Assembly: GCA_945910005.1 (NCBI GenBank)
Contig: OX246748.1
Coordinates: forward strand, 16,533,368-16,597,367
Reading direction: 5' to 3'
Length of the DNA stretch: 64,000 bases
From: Isoperla grammatica
Taxonomy: Eukaryota; Arthropoda; Insecta; Plecoptera; Perlodidae
This document shows, piece after piece, positions 34,230-45,600 of this stretch (the stretch's first letter is position 1; the number at the start of each line of letters is the position of its first letter). Under the pieces are notes generated by a model, which saw only the letters and a list, made by a program, of their open reading frames with translations, did no database searches and was not told the origin of the DNA. The translations under genes and the position numbers were made by a program.

Positions 34230-35240
34230 TTTTTCCTCTAAAATACAGACATAGATTCCCACACCATACGCGAAGTTTTGGACCGGACTAAACAATTGCA
34301 TTCAAACTAACCCATCCAATTATTTTTGTTATTACACAACAGTTAAAATACAAAGCACCACTCGTTATGTTCTCACCAGGTTCATGTTACTATGCCGTAT
34401 ACAAAACAAATAGTGTTTAGAATGGGTATTGTCCACAATTACTGTGTATTTAGATTGGGTGATTTATGTAGGTTTTACCTTGTGACTCCGGCCGCGTTTG
34501 GAACGTTTCTTCGCAGGGCTTAATAAAGTAGGTTTTTATCATCAACATACAATTCAAATGAGCTAAATATCAATACATTTCACTGAAATGCTGTTACTTA
34601 AATATTGGTTGTTTTTTTTTATCACGGGCGCTACAAGACTTCTTATAAAAGTTTGCTATATAGGCCTACGCAAGCTTGGTATTGTATTTGGAGTGAATGC
34701 CATCCTCTAGAAACTAACGCACACACCCAACTGTGTAGGCCCTAATGTTGCGAGAAGCAATTTAAAACTTTGCGTTTGATCGCAGTTCTACCCTACCAGT
34801 TGATTACGAAAACTTTGATACCATGCGTGTCGTTAGCCAAGCCACCAGCAGGAGCGCTGCGGTCGCTGTGGTTCCGAGCTTGTCCGCTAGGGGCGCGATG
34901 TAGCCCATTGTTGGGGTTCGTAACAGTGACCGCGCCGTGTTCACGCGTACCCGCTGAAAGGTAACCGTCACGTAATCAACTATATCAGAGGGGGAAATGG
35001 TTCAATTGAACTAGAATGGGAGTAAGCGGATTTCTGGACCGGAATAAAGGGGTTCAATTTATCCTAAACTAAATGCACGATTTAGTTTGAGTCAGAAAAG
35101 ACAGGTATTTTTAATACATATCGCTTTACACACTTTCCTAAGATTTAAGGTGTAATATTTATTATTTTATACTTCTATACACGTCTTTTCCTAACTGTTG
35201 TACTAGGATCGCTAGTTTTTATCGGATTAATAAAAGGACG
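34230..35240. other. No gene seen
   Basis: AT-rich DNA with a GC-richer island at 34830-34970 containing TCCGCTAGGGGCGCGATG (CTCF-like, one base short). The short plus-strand open frame there has no domain. Confidence 0.35.
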
Positions 35241-35246
35241 CCTCTC

Positions 35247-35290
35247 ATTGGCTGGGCGGAGTATTTAAGGAATAAGGGCTAACAAGTTGC
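35247..35290 (+). promoter_or_regulatory. Core-promoter-like arrangement
   Basis: In 25 bases an inverted CCAAT (CATTGG, 35246-35251), a GC box GGGCGG (35254-35259) and a TATA-like TATTTAAG (35262-35269) occur in the usual order; a start would fall near 35290-35300. No convincing first exon follows, and a PIF-like MITE sits 165 bp downstream at 35435. This could be an old promoter or chance. Confidence 0.3.
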
Positions 35291-35434
35291 TGTGCGGTTA
35301 CAACTTCAGGAAGTTATGTGAAAGCGGCTTGATTATACTTCGTTAACTGTTAAATCTATAGAAGTGTGTAATTCCAATCTTAATATGGTATCTGATTTTT
35401 TAAACTCAAATTGTTGTTGATTTGTAGTAACTTA

Positions 35435-35581
35435 GGTCCAGTCTTACAATGTCCCAATAAATACTTATTCGTCGAATAGCTTGTTTTTCCCATGGCAACC
35501 ACCTATCAAAACACTTGAAATCCTCCAAATAGCTTAATTGCTACAAATAACTTTCTTATTAGGAGATTGTAAGACCGGCCC
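35435..35581 (+). mobile_element. PIF/Harbinger-like MITE, GGKCCRGTCTTACAAT family, copy 2
   Basis: 147 bp with TTA duplications at 35432-35434 and 35582-35584. Ends GGTCCAGTCTTACAATGTCC and (reverse) GGGCCGGTCTTACAATCTCC. Same length as the copy at 32929, and colinear with the right-truncated copy at 45152. Confidence 0.85.
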
Positions 35582-35584
35582 TTA

Positions 35585-38500
35585 GTGCTAAAGGTTATCA
35601 AATTAAAATAGTGAGATTTAAAAAAGAGTTGATATCGGAGCGATTCTTCAAATAACAAACCATGATTTACGTTTTCTAAATGTTTAGATTTTTGTGCTGC
35701 TATATTGTCGGCCGAAAACATGCACACGCACACGCATGATTTTAATACTTACAAGAAATTATAAATTATAATTACATACATAATAAATAGTAAATTTGTT
35801 TATATTTTTTTTATGATTTTAGAAAGAAAAAGCACTTTCAGTTTATATCGCATATTGCGTTCAAGAGAATCCATGTATCGTATTATGTTTTATTAATTGT
35901 CCATTCTTTTTTGTTTTTGTGTATTTTTGTTCTTCTATTCATGATCACTGCTTCCGCAACATGAATAAATGATTGATATATTGATACCGGGGCTTAGCGT
36001 CTAATTTTTATGAGATGGTGTTGATCCAGCGGCGATCAACGGGGTTTACAAGTGAGTGTGAGTGATAATGCGGTTAACCAGGCTACGCTGACACAAACAA
36101 CTATGCTGCATAAAGCCAGACACAGGCGAGACACAGGTGTGGGAGGACTGGCTGGGATGGTGGAATGAGCTACTGTGAGAGAAATGGGGGGGGGGGCTAT
36201 TTGAATAGCCTCTGATGATTAGCAGCGGTAGGCTAGAATTCATAGTCATCCACTACTCCTAGGGGCGCCTGGTGTTGCTTAGGATTTTTTTCTATATGGG
36301 AAATAACACTCATGGAATTTTTACCTGACAACAACGGGCGCCTCTATAGGTAGAGGAAATACGGAACCTAGTCACTATGAGTAGATTCTACCCCGGGCCT
36401 AAACGGACAACTTTTGTGTAATGGAAAAAGGTAATTATACATACAGTGAGTTATTTATTTATTGTAACATTATTTTTCCTATTTTACTTGTATAGTTATT
36501 AGGAAAATAATAATTCATAATTTTTTTAAAGAAAGTAAACAAAGCTCTATGTTTAAAAGAACTATGCGAAAAAGAGTGATCATATTTGAGAGTGTAAGTG
36601 CGCTCAAACAAGTAATTGCACGAAACGAAAAGTTATTTACCGAACACGCGTACATAATTAAATTAACCACAAAGTTCTTGGCTTTTCGCAACAATGTATA
36701 TTTTACCTCAGTTGTTGTAGAAACTACGGGATGCAAAGGGCGGTACAGTTCGCTTGTGTTCCAGATCCGCGTTCCCCTGTCTCTTCGTCATCATAGTGAA
36801 TTAATCCTCAGGATTAGCCGCGTTACATAAATAGTGGAGGTAATTTCCACAACAACACAACACATCGATGTTATAATATCCGTTGAATTATGCTGAATTA
36901 CCCGCTGTTTATTTCGTGCCAGACTGAGTAATTTGATTAGAAAGCGTTGGTAGTACTGTCCGCGCGCAGGCCGGGTATCCGCTATACGCTACGCATTCCA
37001 GCGTAACCACATCCCGACCACTCAGGCCTCTAAATAAACAGCATCGACATCATTGCCGGCTGCCGCAGAGCCAAACACCACCGCAGGATCGAACCGACGG
37101 CCATTAGGGCGTATAATAATAACACAGAGTTGCGTCTATGCGTTCACTCGGCGTGCAGAGATAGTTAACGGTTAAGGCTGATGATTTGTTTGAGTAGATG
37201 GATTATTGAGTGGAGTGGAAATTATTTTGGTAGTATATTCAGACTGAATAACGTGGATATGACTGAATGTTATGGTTGTCTTGTATAACGGTATCAATAT
37301 GCACATAGTTATGTTGTAATTATTCCAAACTGTGGAACCTTAGTTGCAGTTAATTTGTGTTATGTATATGTACTATAGATAACAAAAATTAATATATTAA
37401 TAAAAACTTACAGTTTTTGCAAAGTAAAATCAAAATTTGTTTTAATTCTACAGAAATATGGGTTTCAACATTACTTTTAGTACCAGAATGAAGTATTTGG
37501 GAACTTGAAGTGCCAACTATTGGTAACCAGCTTAACGACAGTTTAACCGCTATTATTCTCCACCCCCTTCTATTTAATTTCAACTCTCCAAGCATCGTCC
37601 ACTTATGACATATGTAGTATTAGTTTTTGGGGTAAATTACCCGGAACAGTATTGAGTAAAAGCAACTATATAGACGTTTATATTGCAAACCGCTAATTCG
37701 AAGGACTCTGCCTATGAGCGTACCGCATGATACTTTAAATTCGATCCAGAAAACATGGCGAAAACCAGTAGTTTCAACTGAAATATAACTATTATTTGCA
37801 ACAAAATGTTACTAGAAAGAGTCGATTTATGTACCATGGTCCCGCTAATTTTTTATTTTCATCAACCAAACATTCAAAAACACAATAAGTAATAATAAAT
37901 AACCAAATTTGTTATTAAAATTATAAACAACAAAGATTATATTCTCTTTGATTATAATCTATTATAAACAACTACCGAACAAGTCAATTCTCACAGCAAT
38001 AACCATCGTGGTAATCATATTGTCAATCAGTTGATTGTTTGGAGCAGCTCTCTATTCCCTCAGCATCTCTTCCATTCTGCTCACAGCTACTCCCCCCACC
38101 CCAACTATGTGTTCTATATACATATTACAATCTCTTATGCCCTAGCTAGAGTTCATCTCAAATATGTACAATTCTAATATACCTGTAAGCTACAAAACGT
38201 TTCCTACAAATCGCTCCTTCCTTTCATTAAACTCTTCTTCCACAACTCTCTTTCCCCGTCGCATCTCTCAAGGGAACAACACAATAACAATATGTATGAA
38301 TATACGCAGAAGTGAACAACGTCTCTCGCAGTCAAACTTTGCTACAACAACAACAACGAAGTCTTCATATGCGCGGGGCAAAATATGCCTGGAAGCTTAT
38401 ATGACAGCTAAACGTAAGCGTGATACCTTGGGGAGGAGGCGTTACGCAATGTAATGTAATGCCTCACTTCGTTTTTATACCAACAGATGACAGTGCTGCT

Positions 38501-41225
38501 GTGTCGACTGCCTTATTTAGCGCGGATATGTTGGGAAACATGACATGACTGGTGAACAGCGGTGGAAGCAGAATTGTGTTGCGTTGTGTTTTGCCCACGC
38601 AGGTTTTGTGAAGCCTACACCTGTTAATATAGATAGACTCGTGGCTTTAATTAAAGTCACCGGTTACAGTTGTGTTAGAAAGCGAGATGAAAAGTCAAGT
38701 TTATTAGCTAATTAAAACACATTAATCCTTACCGGGAATGGGAATAATACATGGATCTGTACTCTGAAATAAACACATACAAGCTAGTAGCCACGCCTAT
38801 AACTTAGGCCATTTCTCAAAGTGTGGACTGTACTTTAAAAATATGACAGCTCGACTGCCCAATTTCTTAGACGTCACTTTTCACTTTCATTTTTGATCAT
38901 TGTTGTTTGGGCAACTATTTAGATGAAATTTACAACTGTGTGCTATTGCTATACATGTTCCAACATGAATAATTAAACGAATAAATGCACATAGCATTGT
39001 CAATGAATGGTGATGACCATGTTGAGGAACGGACTTCCAAATTAGCGTGCCTGTTTTGACTAAGGGGTAGAACACTTGGACAATTGGGGCTACACACAAA
39101 ATATTGACTTGACACGAGACGGAACATGTGTTAAATGTTTACTACGACGATCCATGAGTGAAAAGGACTCACCTTTGCCCCATGCAAAGCACAACTAATG
39201 AAGAGTCAGTGGGTGAAATGAAGATCCACTCGCACAGTCCACCTGGATGAGTTATTAACGTGCATATCTCAGCGTAACACTTTACAGTACTTCACCTGCA
39301 CTCATACTTCATGGAGGTGTTAACCACTGTACAGCAAAAAACTCACTTTATAACCGAATAGTTTAAAACCAAACATTTGTTGCACTTTTTAGGTTCTGTT
39401 ACAAATTATTTCACGATTGTTTGATGACATAGTTTTTGCTTTCATTTTAGAAAACTGGCTTTCACTAAATATTTCCAAAATATTATACGTTATGGAAAAG
39501 CCTGCCGCCAATATAAAAAGCCCGTTAAGGTGAACGTGCTTTCACGTATATCAAGAACAACATTAAAAAATGTGTATATTTGGCAAGTGTGGTCACGACA
39601 GAACTAAAAACTAAATGGAAAAGCATATATTGATACTACTGAATACAATAACAAATGCTCTTCTATATATGTATTTTGGAATAAAAACACAAACAAACAT
39701 GATTAAATATTAGAAAAGAACTTCAAAAACTCTAGTTTGTAAAACAAAAGTACTTCATATGTTTCAATATAACGCTTCTCTGCTATTGTGTAGCGTTCTT
39801 GTGTTAATTATCACTAACATTTCTTGCTGATTTATATTCATTGCAATCGTCCCCGTTACTAATATAGTGGACAAGAGAAAAGAAGAATAAAAATCCATTT
39901 ATCTCCACTTTGTATGAGAGCCCTTGGAGATAAAACTCCTTGACACATGCCAAGGTCAAAGTACAGGGGAGGAAAGGACTCCGACCCCAGTATCCCCAGG
40001 CCAACAACAATGAATATTTACCTACAAAAACAGAACGCAACTCTCCCCCTTCTGCATCACTTATGACCGCGTAATTGGATCCCGAGCACACACACACAGA
40101 GCCAGCTATATGTGTGAGCGCGAACAGTACACGAGAATTCTAAAGGCGGTGGTTAATTGAAACCTCATTGGCCAGTGGAAAAGTGTAACGTGCGAAAACG
40201 TGGTCGTAGTAGAGTAGAGGCCGTAACGTGGTTAATACACACCCTACTCGCCTGAGGTGTTGGCGATATGAATAAAACATAGCCTGGAATGCTTATTTGC
40301 TAATGGCATGTTGAACCGAGTTGAAAAAATGGTGGTGAAATAAATCAACTTGAGGCAAAGTACCGCTAGGATTATGGTTGCGATGTAAAAACGTGAGTAA
40401 ATTAGAGTTTCGAATTAATATTTAATTTTGTAGTTTTTCTTTTCATTTTTTTAAATGTACGCTACCCACTTAAACAAACACAATATGACAATGAATGAAA
40501 ACTATTGAGAAAGAACTCGGCTAAAATTATTTTTTGAAATTTTTTTACAAAACTTGAAATTACATTGCAAACACTATATATTAAATTTGTAACCTCTCTT
40601 TTCACTTTAAATTTATTTGCAAACTACACTTGCAAACGTTGAAAATTATTCACTAGACAAAAAAGTAAAAGTTACTATCAGTGTCACGTGATTATCTTTC
40701 TCTGAATAATGTGTTAAATAAATTTATCTTGAAATGATACATAACAGATCTAAAACCAATGACTCAAACAATAAATGCACCCAGACGGCGGATGAGGAGG
40801 CATTTTGCGAGTGTTACCTTGAATTTGTTCGTTAATTAACATTGTTAGATATGCACAGAAAACGAGTTTGGAAATACCTTTAGGAATAATTTGTTTTTTA
40901 TACGAGCACAATATGTCTTCATATTTATAAAGCCATCAAGAACATAATATTTTTTCGATACATATCCTTATTTATCCGAGCCAATTAGGGGTGTAACACA
41001 TTAGGAACTGAGAAATATTGTGTGTGCGCATCGTCACAGAAGACAACGCAAAACTCAGACAACCCCCACATTGTAAAACTTACTATTCTGTCCTACTTTT
41101 GATAATGATTATGAAAATCGCGATATCGGAATTAAAAAGTTTCGTCCTATAGCTACTTTATTGTGTTTTAATGTCAAACAATATTAACTCAACTCATTTT
41201 GCTTTGCGTGATCTTTTATTTACTT
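35585..41225. other. Long stretch without defensible gene
   Basis: About 5.6 kb. It holds a G run at 36186-36196, a GC-richer patch at 36955-37145 with an isolated B-box-like GGTTCGATCC on the minus strand (37089-37098; no A box found), and scattered open frames (36549-36830 +, 38164-38454 +, 39804-40097 -) without domains or splice support. AT-rich thereafter. Confidence 0.4.
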
Positions 41226-41312
41226 AAAATCGTTTTATTTCTATATAGAAAATTTTCTAATGATGACACCACAGAAAATAAATAAAACACTTCATGTAAT
41301 GATACACATTAT

Positions 41313-41578
41313 TTAAAGCTCGTCTTTAAACAAGTCAAACACGTCGTATATGCTGTTCATATTAATGGCCTCGCATTTCAACGCGACGAAGTTCAAATTG
41401 AAGCGATTATATCGTGTGTTAGTGACAAGGGCGTCGATCTGAGGGATCCCCTGGGAATCCCCCGCGGTTTTCAAGGCCGTAGAATACTCAGGCTTTGTGT
41501 CAGACACGAGGTAAGACGACACTGTCGGTGATAGATGCGGATTATAGAGACACTCTATGATCAACCGAGCAGGATTAC
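41313..41578 (-). CDS. Terminal exon of unknown gene; predicted C-terminus KDEL
   Basis: On the minus strand ATTACTCTAGGTAG precedes the exon, which begins GT at 41578 and so completes the phase-1 codon left by the exon at 42344-42594. It stays open for 87 codons, starting NPARLIIECLYNP, and ends DVFDLFKDEL then TAA. Codon third positions look coding (many G/C). AATAAA lies at 41239-41234, about 75 bases past the stop. A C-terminal KDEL is the established ER-retention signal in animals, but here it may be coincidence because no signal peptide has been found. The protein is not recognised. Confidence 0.55.
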
Positions 41579-42343
41579 CTACCTAGAGTAATCAGGTAGA
41601 GTCCGTAAAAACGTTGACAACTGAGAATTAACAGATTTTGAGTTGACACTTTACAGTTTGTGAAAAAGTTACAAGCTGAGAGTGAAAAGGGTTAGTTACA
41701 AACGAGCACATAAATTTTAAAAACTTAAACTCTTTAACTGTTATATTTACCTTCGAGTATAATGAATCAAAAATATTTAAGCTTGAGATTTAATAAAAGA
41801 ACGCAAAAAAAACGGAGACATTTTGAAAATCAACTGTAATGCCTGCATAGAATAAGTCCCGCTACTCATGAACCCTATGTATCTATGAAACGTTTTGTTT
41901 TTTACTCGTGTAAAAGTCAAGGGATTTTAAATGCAAAGCTCTTCATACGTCTACTTAGTTTTGTGCAACGCTCTAAGCTCTTTGCTAGTCTTGTCAAAGA
42001 ACTCGGTATAGCAGTCAGCTGTAGGTATCGTTACTAAATGCGTTCAAAAACATTGCAAAGAGTTTAAACCCCACTGGACTTTTGTCATTGTCGTTGGGAT
42101 AAATGTAAGGAATGTAGCGATGTAGCGATGTAGCGTTGTAGCGTTGTAGCGTGTCTGTACAGCTCAGTGATTTGAAGTGACGGCCATATGAAGTAGTAGA
42201 GCGTCCCTTGAAAGGGTCACCTCAGTAATCGGTTGAATTGTGCAGATCAACGCTATGTGCGCTAAAATATGTGTGCTTGTCTTATAGTGGGATTATCTGG
42301 GAACTGTTTTGTTATCAAGTCGAAAGCAACCCTTAATACCTAC

Positions 42344-42594
42344 CTTTAATATGTAATTTACTTCTATAGTTCTTAATAATAACTTCATTTTTAAGACATA
42401 TTACAAATTTGATTTTGTGGTTCGTTGGTCTTGCGTTTATTACTGCTCCGAATACAGAAGGTGAATGGTTTGATTTACGGTTAAATTGACTAGAATCTAT
42501 TGATATAGTATTGGCACTGATGACGAGGAATTTGGAGCCGCCATAGCAACCAGGCAAATAATAATTGGTATAATGCGTCCCACTGAACATTGGT
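42344..42594 (-). CDS. Internal exon of the same unknown gene
   Basis: The acceptor TATTTATTTCCTACAG is followed by exon start 42594. The exon is 251 bases: one base completing a split codon, 83 codons, and one base before the donor AAAG|GTAGGTATT. The translation contains YYLPGCYGGSKF, a basic/serine region, and KFVICLKNEVIIKN followed by the donor, giving a beta-rich impression with no transmembrane segment. Phase 1 at its 3' end fits the exon at 41313-41578. No known domain can be assigned from sight. Confidence 0.55.
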
Positions 42595-43139
42595 CTGTAG
42601 GAAATAAATATGAAATTGTTTTCTTTATTTATATTAAGCATTTTCTAGATGAAAGAATAAATATAACAAACATTTCTAGTACCACAGCAATATTTGTTAC
42701 AATATATATATTTATTACTTAAGGTCTATCCTTGTCAGTAACTGTTAAAACACTGATTTACAAAGAAGTACAATGAAATAACTTAAATACATATTGTGAA
42801 AAATAATTGTAAAACACGAACTCGAAAAATTGATCATTATTTTTTTATTTTTTTTATGATGATGTTAATTGATGTTACCTACATAAAAAAAAGAAATAAT
42901 ATAGAATATTATATACAAAATATGTAATATATACAATATAGGGATGAAATAATCTATTAAAATTAATTATCAGACGAAATATCTCGTCCCTATATCTAAT
43001 ACAAATTATCTGCCAAAATGAAATACCTTAGAACCTTTTAATCATGATATTTGATCAAAACATCAAATACAAACGAGTATTTTAATGTCCATGTCCTTTC
43101 TAGTTTTATATGAGAAGGATTTCTTTTCTTCTGTTATAC

Positions 43140-43399
43140 ACCGGAAATAACCACCCAAGTAGTTTCCTCAAAACGTCATAATCCGCATTTCCAACCACGT
43201 CTAAACAGTTTTCACAGTCGAAGCATGTCCTAACCAGTGCCATAGTCGTACATGTCAAATTTGCTCCAAATCGGATCCGGTTTCTATTTGCTTTGTAAGC
43301 GAGTGGCCGGATGTAGTACCGGTACATGTCAAAGCTCTTCCGGTACATGCGCGCACATCCGTGCAACATGGGATTTATTTCTCGCGTCTTGAACGTCAT
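43140..43399 (-). CDS. Probable first exon of the same unknown gene
   Basis: ATG at 43399 follows an in-frame TGA ten bases upstream, so translation probably starts here. The frame is open to 43106. It is rich in C, Y and R: CARMYRKSFDMYRYYIRP, then a cysteine cluster RTCFDCENC and LRKLLGWLFP. To join the phase-2 exon at 42594 it would splice at 43140 (CCGGT|GTATAA) or 43155 (CTTGG|GTGGTT); both donors are poor, so its membership is inferred from strand, spacing and phase. No N-terminal signal peptide is evident. The spliced protein would be about 250-260 residues. Confidence 0.4.
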
Positions 43400-43915
43400 A
43401 GTTCTTCAACTGAATAAACTATTCTAGAAACCAACCCCGATGTACTTAGTCAACAACTGGCTATTATAGTTTTATATTTTTGACAGGTATTTATCTATTA
43501 ATTGTCCTTCCCATTCAAATATAAACTATTTTACAAAGGGGGACAAAAAAAATTATCATTCATCTAGACTAAGTACAGCTTTGATGTTGTGCATTTTTCT
43601 CTAACGTTTCGATCATTCCTAGGTAATTATGGCACTTCCCACGAAATTAAGCTTCTAGCTTTCACTTTCCTTCCTCACAACACCCTCTTTGCCTTGTTTA
43701 AGCCCAAAATAACATACCCCACTATTCTACCACACAAAACAGGGTTTACTACAAAATAAGTAATGCCCATATTAAACTACACATTGAAATTAATATCAGT
43801 TAGTTACTATAGCTGTTATTATGAGGACATTTTGACTGAAGCACACATACATTTTAGCTACACATTGATTGAAATTAATATTTTTTGACTTGAAGATAAA
43901 AACAGTTTATACTAG
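43400..43915. other. No gene seen
   Basis: AT-rich DNA upstream of the putative start codon at 43399. No CCAAT/TATA arrangement stands out on the minus strand. Confidence 0.35.
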
Positions 43916-43918
43916 TTC

Positions 43919-44068
43919 AACAGCAACCTTGTGTATGCTGATGTCATAGATGAGTGAGGTATTGGCCAACCAAACGTCAGTATTTGTAAAAGCCACCCGC
44001 TGATTGGCAACGACTCTTTCACCTATGACGTCAGCGTTCTCAAGGTTGCTGTGTAGCCACTTTATATC
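43919..44068. mobile_element. Foldback MITE, CAACCTTGWG family, copy 1
   Basis: The left arm CAGCAACCTTGTGTATGCTG continues ATGTCATAGATGA; the right arm (reverse) CAGCAACCTTGAGAACGCTG continues ACGTCATAGGTGA. The interior has ATTGGCCAA and CAGTATTTGTAAAAG. A second copy in the opposite orientation lies at 61390-61552. Non-coding. Confidence 0.75.
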
Positions 44069-44129
44069 AATGTTGAGTCGTTTCACCTATTTGATACGTT
44101 GAAGAAGCTGTCATTGAACACGGCAATTA

Positions 44130-44415
44130 GGTTAGAGGACCGCGTCGTGTTGTGTTGTAAAGTCCAGCCCGGTAGTGGTGTTAAGTCCAGCCCGGTGGTG
44201 AACGCGGTCGGTCCTGGGCTCGAACCCGGAGCTACGGGCAAAGTGCCAGAGCGTGGCTCCCAGGCTGCACGGGTCGATAGAGGACTGCGTGTTATGAGCG
44301 CGCACACCCACCCACCCAACCCGTCTACACACCCGAAATCTTGTTCCGGAGATTCATTCAAGCCAAGCTCGACCTATAGTTGTGAGTTGTCACTCTAGAA
44401 GGGAATTAATAATAA
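44130..44415 (+). mobile_element. Possible tRNA-derived SINE, family S5
   Basis: The block TGGGCTCGAACCCGG contains a perfect pol III B box (GGCTCGAACCC). An AGTCCAGCCCGGTRGTG motif is repeated directly just upstream. The segment ends near an (AAT)n-like tail at 44405-44420. No clear A box was found, so the head is incomplete or decayed. The overlapping open frames on both strands are not genes. Confidence 0.45.
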
Positions 44416-44466
44416 TTATTATTTCGTAGCAATACCTGTTATGGGTACACACCAGGTTAACCTTGA

Positions 44467-44896
44467 TTGATTGATATTTGGGCTCATCGTCTCAAATTTT
44501 TGCAACTTGGCTAATCGAGACGATGAGTAGGTGAAATATGAAGATAAAATAGGGGGGTATGTAGAAAAAAGGGGCAAGTAGGAAGGCGGGGAGGGGAAGG
44601 AGGAGGAAAGGAGAGTGGACAGGTTGTGGACTACATTTCGTCTGACTTCTCCTCGTCGACCTGTTCTGCTAGGGTGGCCCTACCAGAAGCAAACGCTTCC
44701 GCCGGCATAGCTCCAGGAATCATCAAGGCGCACAAACCTGCCCACCACGATAGTGTAGCAGTCCCTGGGCAGGCCAAATTTATTTGATGTGCCCCTATTC
44801 AGGTGATTGGACTGTCAGTGGCCGGAATAGGAATCGAACCGGCGACCTCCCGAATTAGAGTCTCGCGTCTTACCACTGAGCCAACTCTATCGGTGA
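44467..44896 (-). mobile_element. tRNA-derived SINE, family S1, copy 1 (intact head)
   Basis: Read on the minus strand: ACCGATAGAGTTGGCTCAGT (A box TGGCTCAGTGG), GACGCGAGACTCTAATTCGG, GTCGCCGGTTCGATTCC (B box GGTTCGATTCC), CACCTGAATAGGGGCACATC, a unique middle with a C/T-rich stretch, then the 3' end CTCATCGTCTCGATTAGCC ... TTGCAAAAATTTGAGACG ... AAATATCAATCAATCA. The 3' end matches S2 at 27698, and the head matches the split copy at 57645. Confidence 0.75.
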
Positions 44897-44935
44897 AATG
44901 AATTGAATTGCTTTAACCCTGAAGTTCAGAACTTA

Positions 44936-45119
44936 AGTGTATTGCAATGAATCTGTGGTCCTAGGATCCCGCCCACCTTCCCCTACTTCACTCAATACCA
45001 CGAATCGCCGGTCGAGCCAGCCGCGAGGGGTACCCGGCTCGAGCCGGCGATTCGAGGTAAGGAGTGAGGTAGGGGAAGGTTGGCGGGATCCTAGGACCAC
45101 AGATTCATTGCAATACACT
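44936..45119. mobile_element. Foldback MITE, AGTGTATTGCAATGAATC family, copy 1
   Basis: 184-bp near-complete palindrome: AGTGTATTGCAATGAATCTG, GTCCTAGGATCCCGCC and CCTTCCCCTACTTCACTC mirrored by matching right-arm blocks around a GC-rich centre (GGCTCGAGCCGG). It is flanked by TTA on both sides. Open frames on both strands are mirror translations of the same palindrome. A near-identical copy is at 56004-56186. Confidence 0.85.
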
Positions 45120-45151
45120 TTAGTACGAAACACGATCTGATAATAGACTAA

Positions 45152-45281
45152 GGTCCAGTCTTACAATGTCCCAACAACTACTTATTTGTCGAATAGCTTG
45201 TTTTCCTTCATAGCAACTACCAATCAAAACTCTCGAAATCCTCCAAATAGCTTAATCGCTACAAATAACTTTCTTATTAGG
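45152..45281 (+). mobile_element. PIF/Harbinger-like MITE, copy 3, right end lost
   Basis: GGTCCAGTCTTACAATGTCC follows TAA (45149-45151). Colinear with 35435-35581 up to TTCTTATTAGGA, after which the terminal inverted repeat is replaced by unrelated sequence. Confidence 0.75.
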
Positions 45282-45426
45282 ATAATTTCGAAATACATCC
45301 CTCGAACAGGTTTCTGGAAATGGAAGGCCGGTTTCTTACTCACTTTCGTTTTCATGTTGGACTTTCAAATCAATAGTTGACTTGTACCGTTTGATAATGT
45401 GATCATTTGTATTATTATACTATACA

Positions 45427-45600
45427 GCTGGCGTCCACGGTGGCTCATGCGGTTGGGATGCAGGTCCTATTAGTAAGCGTATACGCCACCCACTTCGAAA
45501 GTGGGGTGGAATCGTGCGTAAGGGATGGGATTTTTCATTTTTGTAAATGTCCTTCATGCTTCTTCATGTAATAACCCTCTCGAATAGCATGACTGCAATA
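45427..45600 (+). mobile_element. tRNA-derived SINE, family S3, copy 1
   Basis: CGTCCACGGTGGCTCATGCG (A-box-like TGGCTCATGCGG) followed by GGTTGGGATGCAG, a diverged B-box region near GTGGAATCGTGCG, and the body TGTCCTTCATGCTTCTTCAT. The same order appears on the minus strand at 63060-63195. Confidence 0.55.

Noticed and set aside
44822..44896. Possible functional tRNA gene on the minus strand
   Set aside because: A and B boxes are present but the acceptor stem does not pair and the sequence continues into a SINE body; the same holds for 27830-27884, 57358-57415 and 63130-63195.
44933..45140. Almost identical proteins from both strands, and the related C-terminal part of the frame at 55708-56139
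   Set aside because: The DNA is a palindrome, so both strands give the same peptide; this is a foldback MITE, not a conserved gene.
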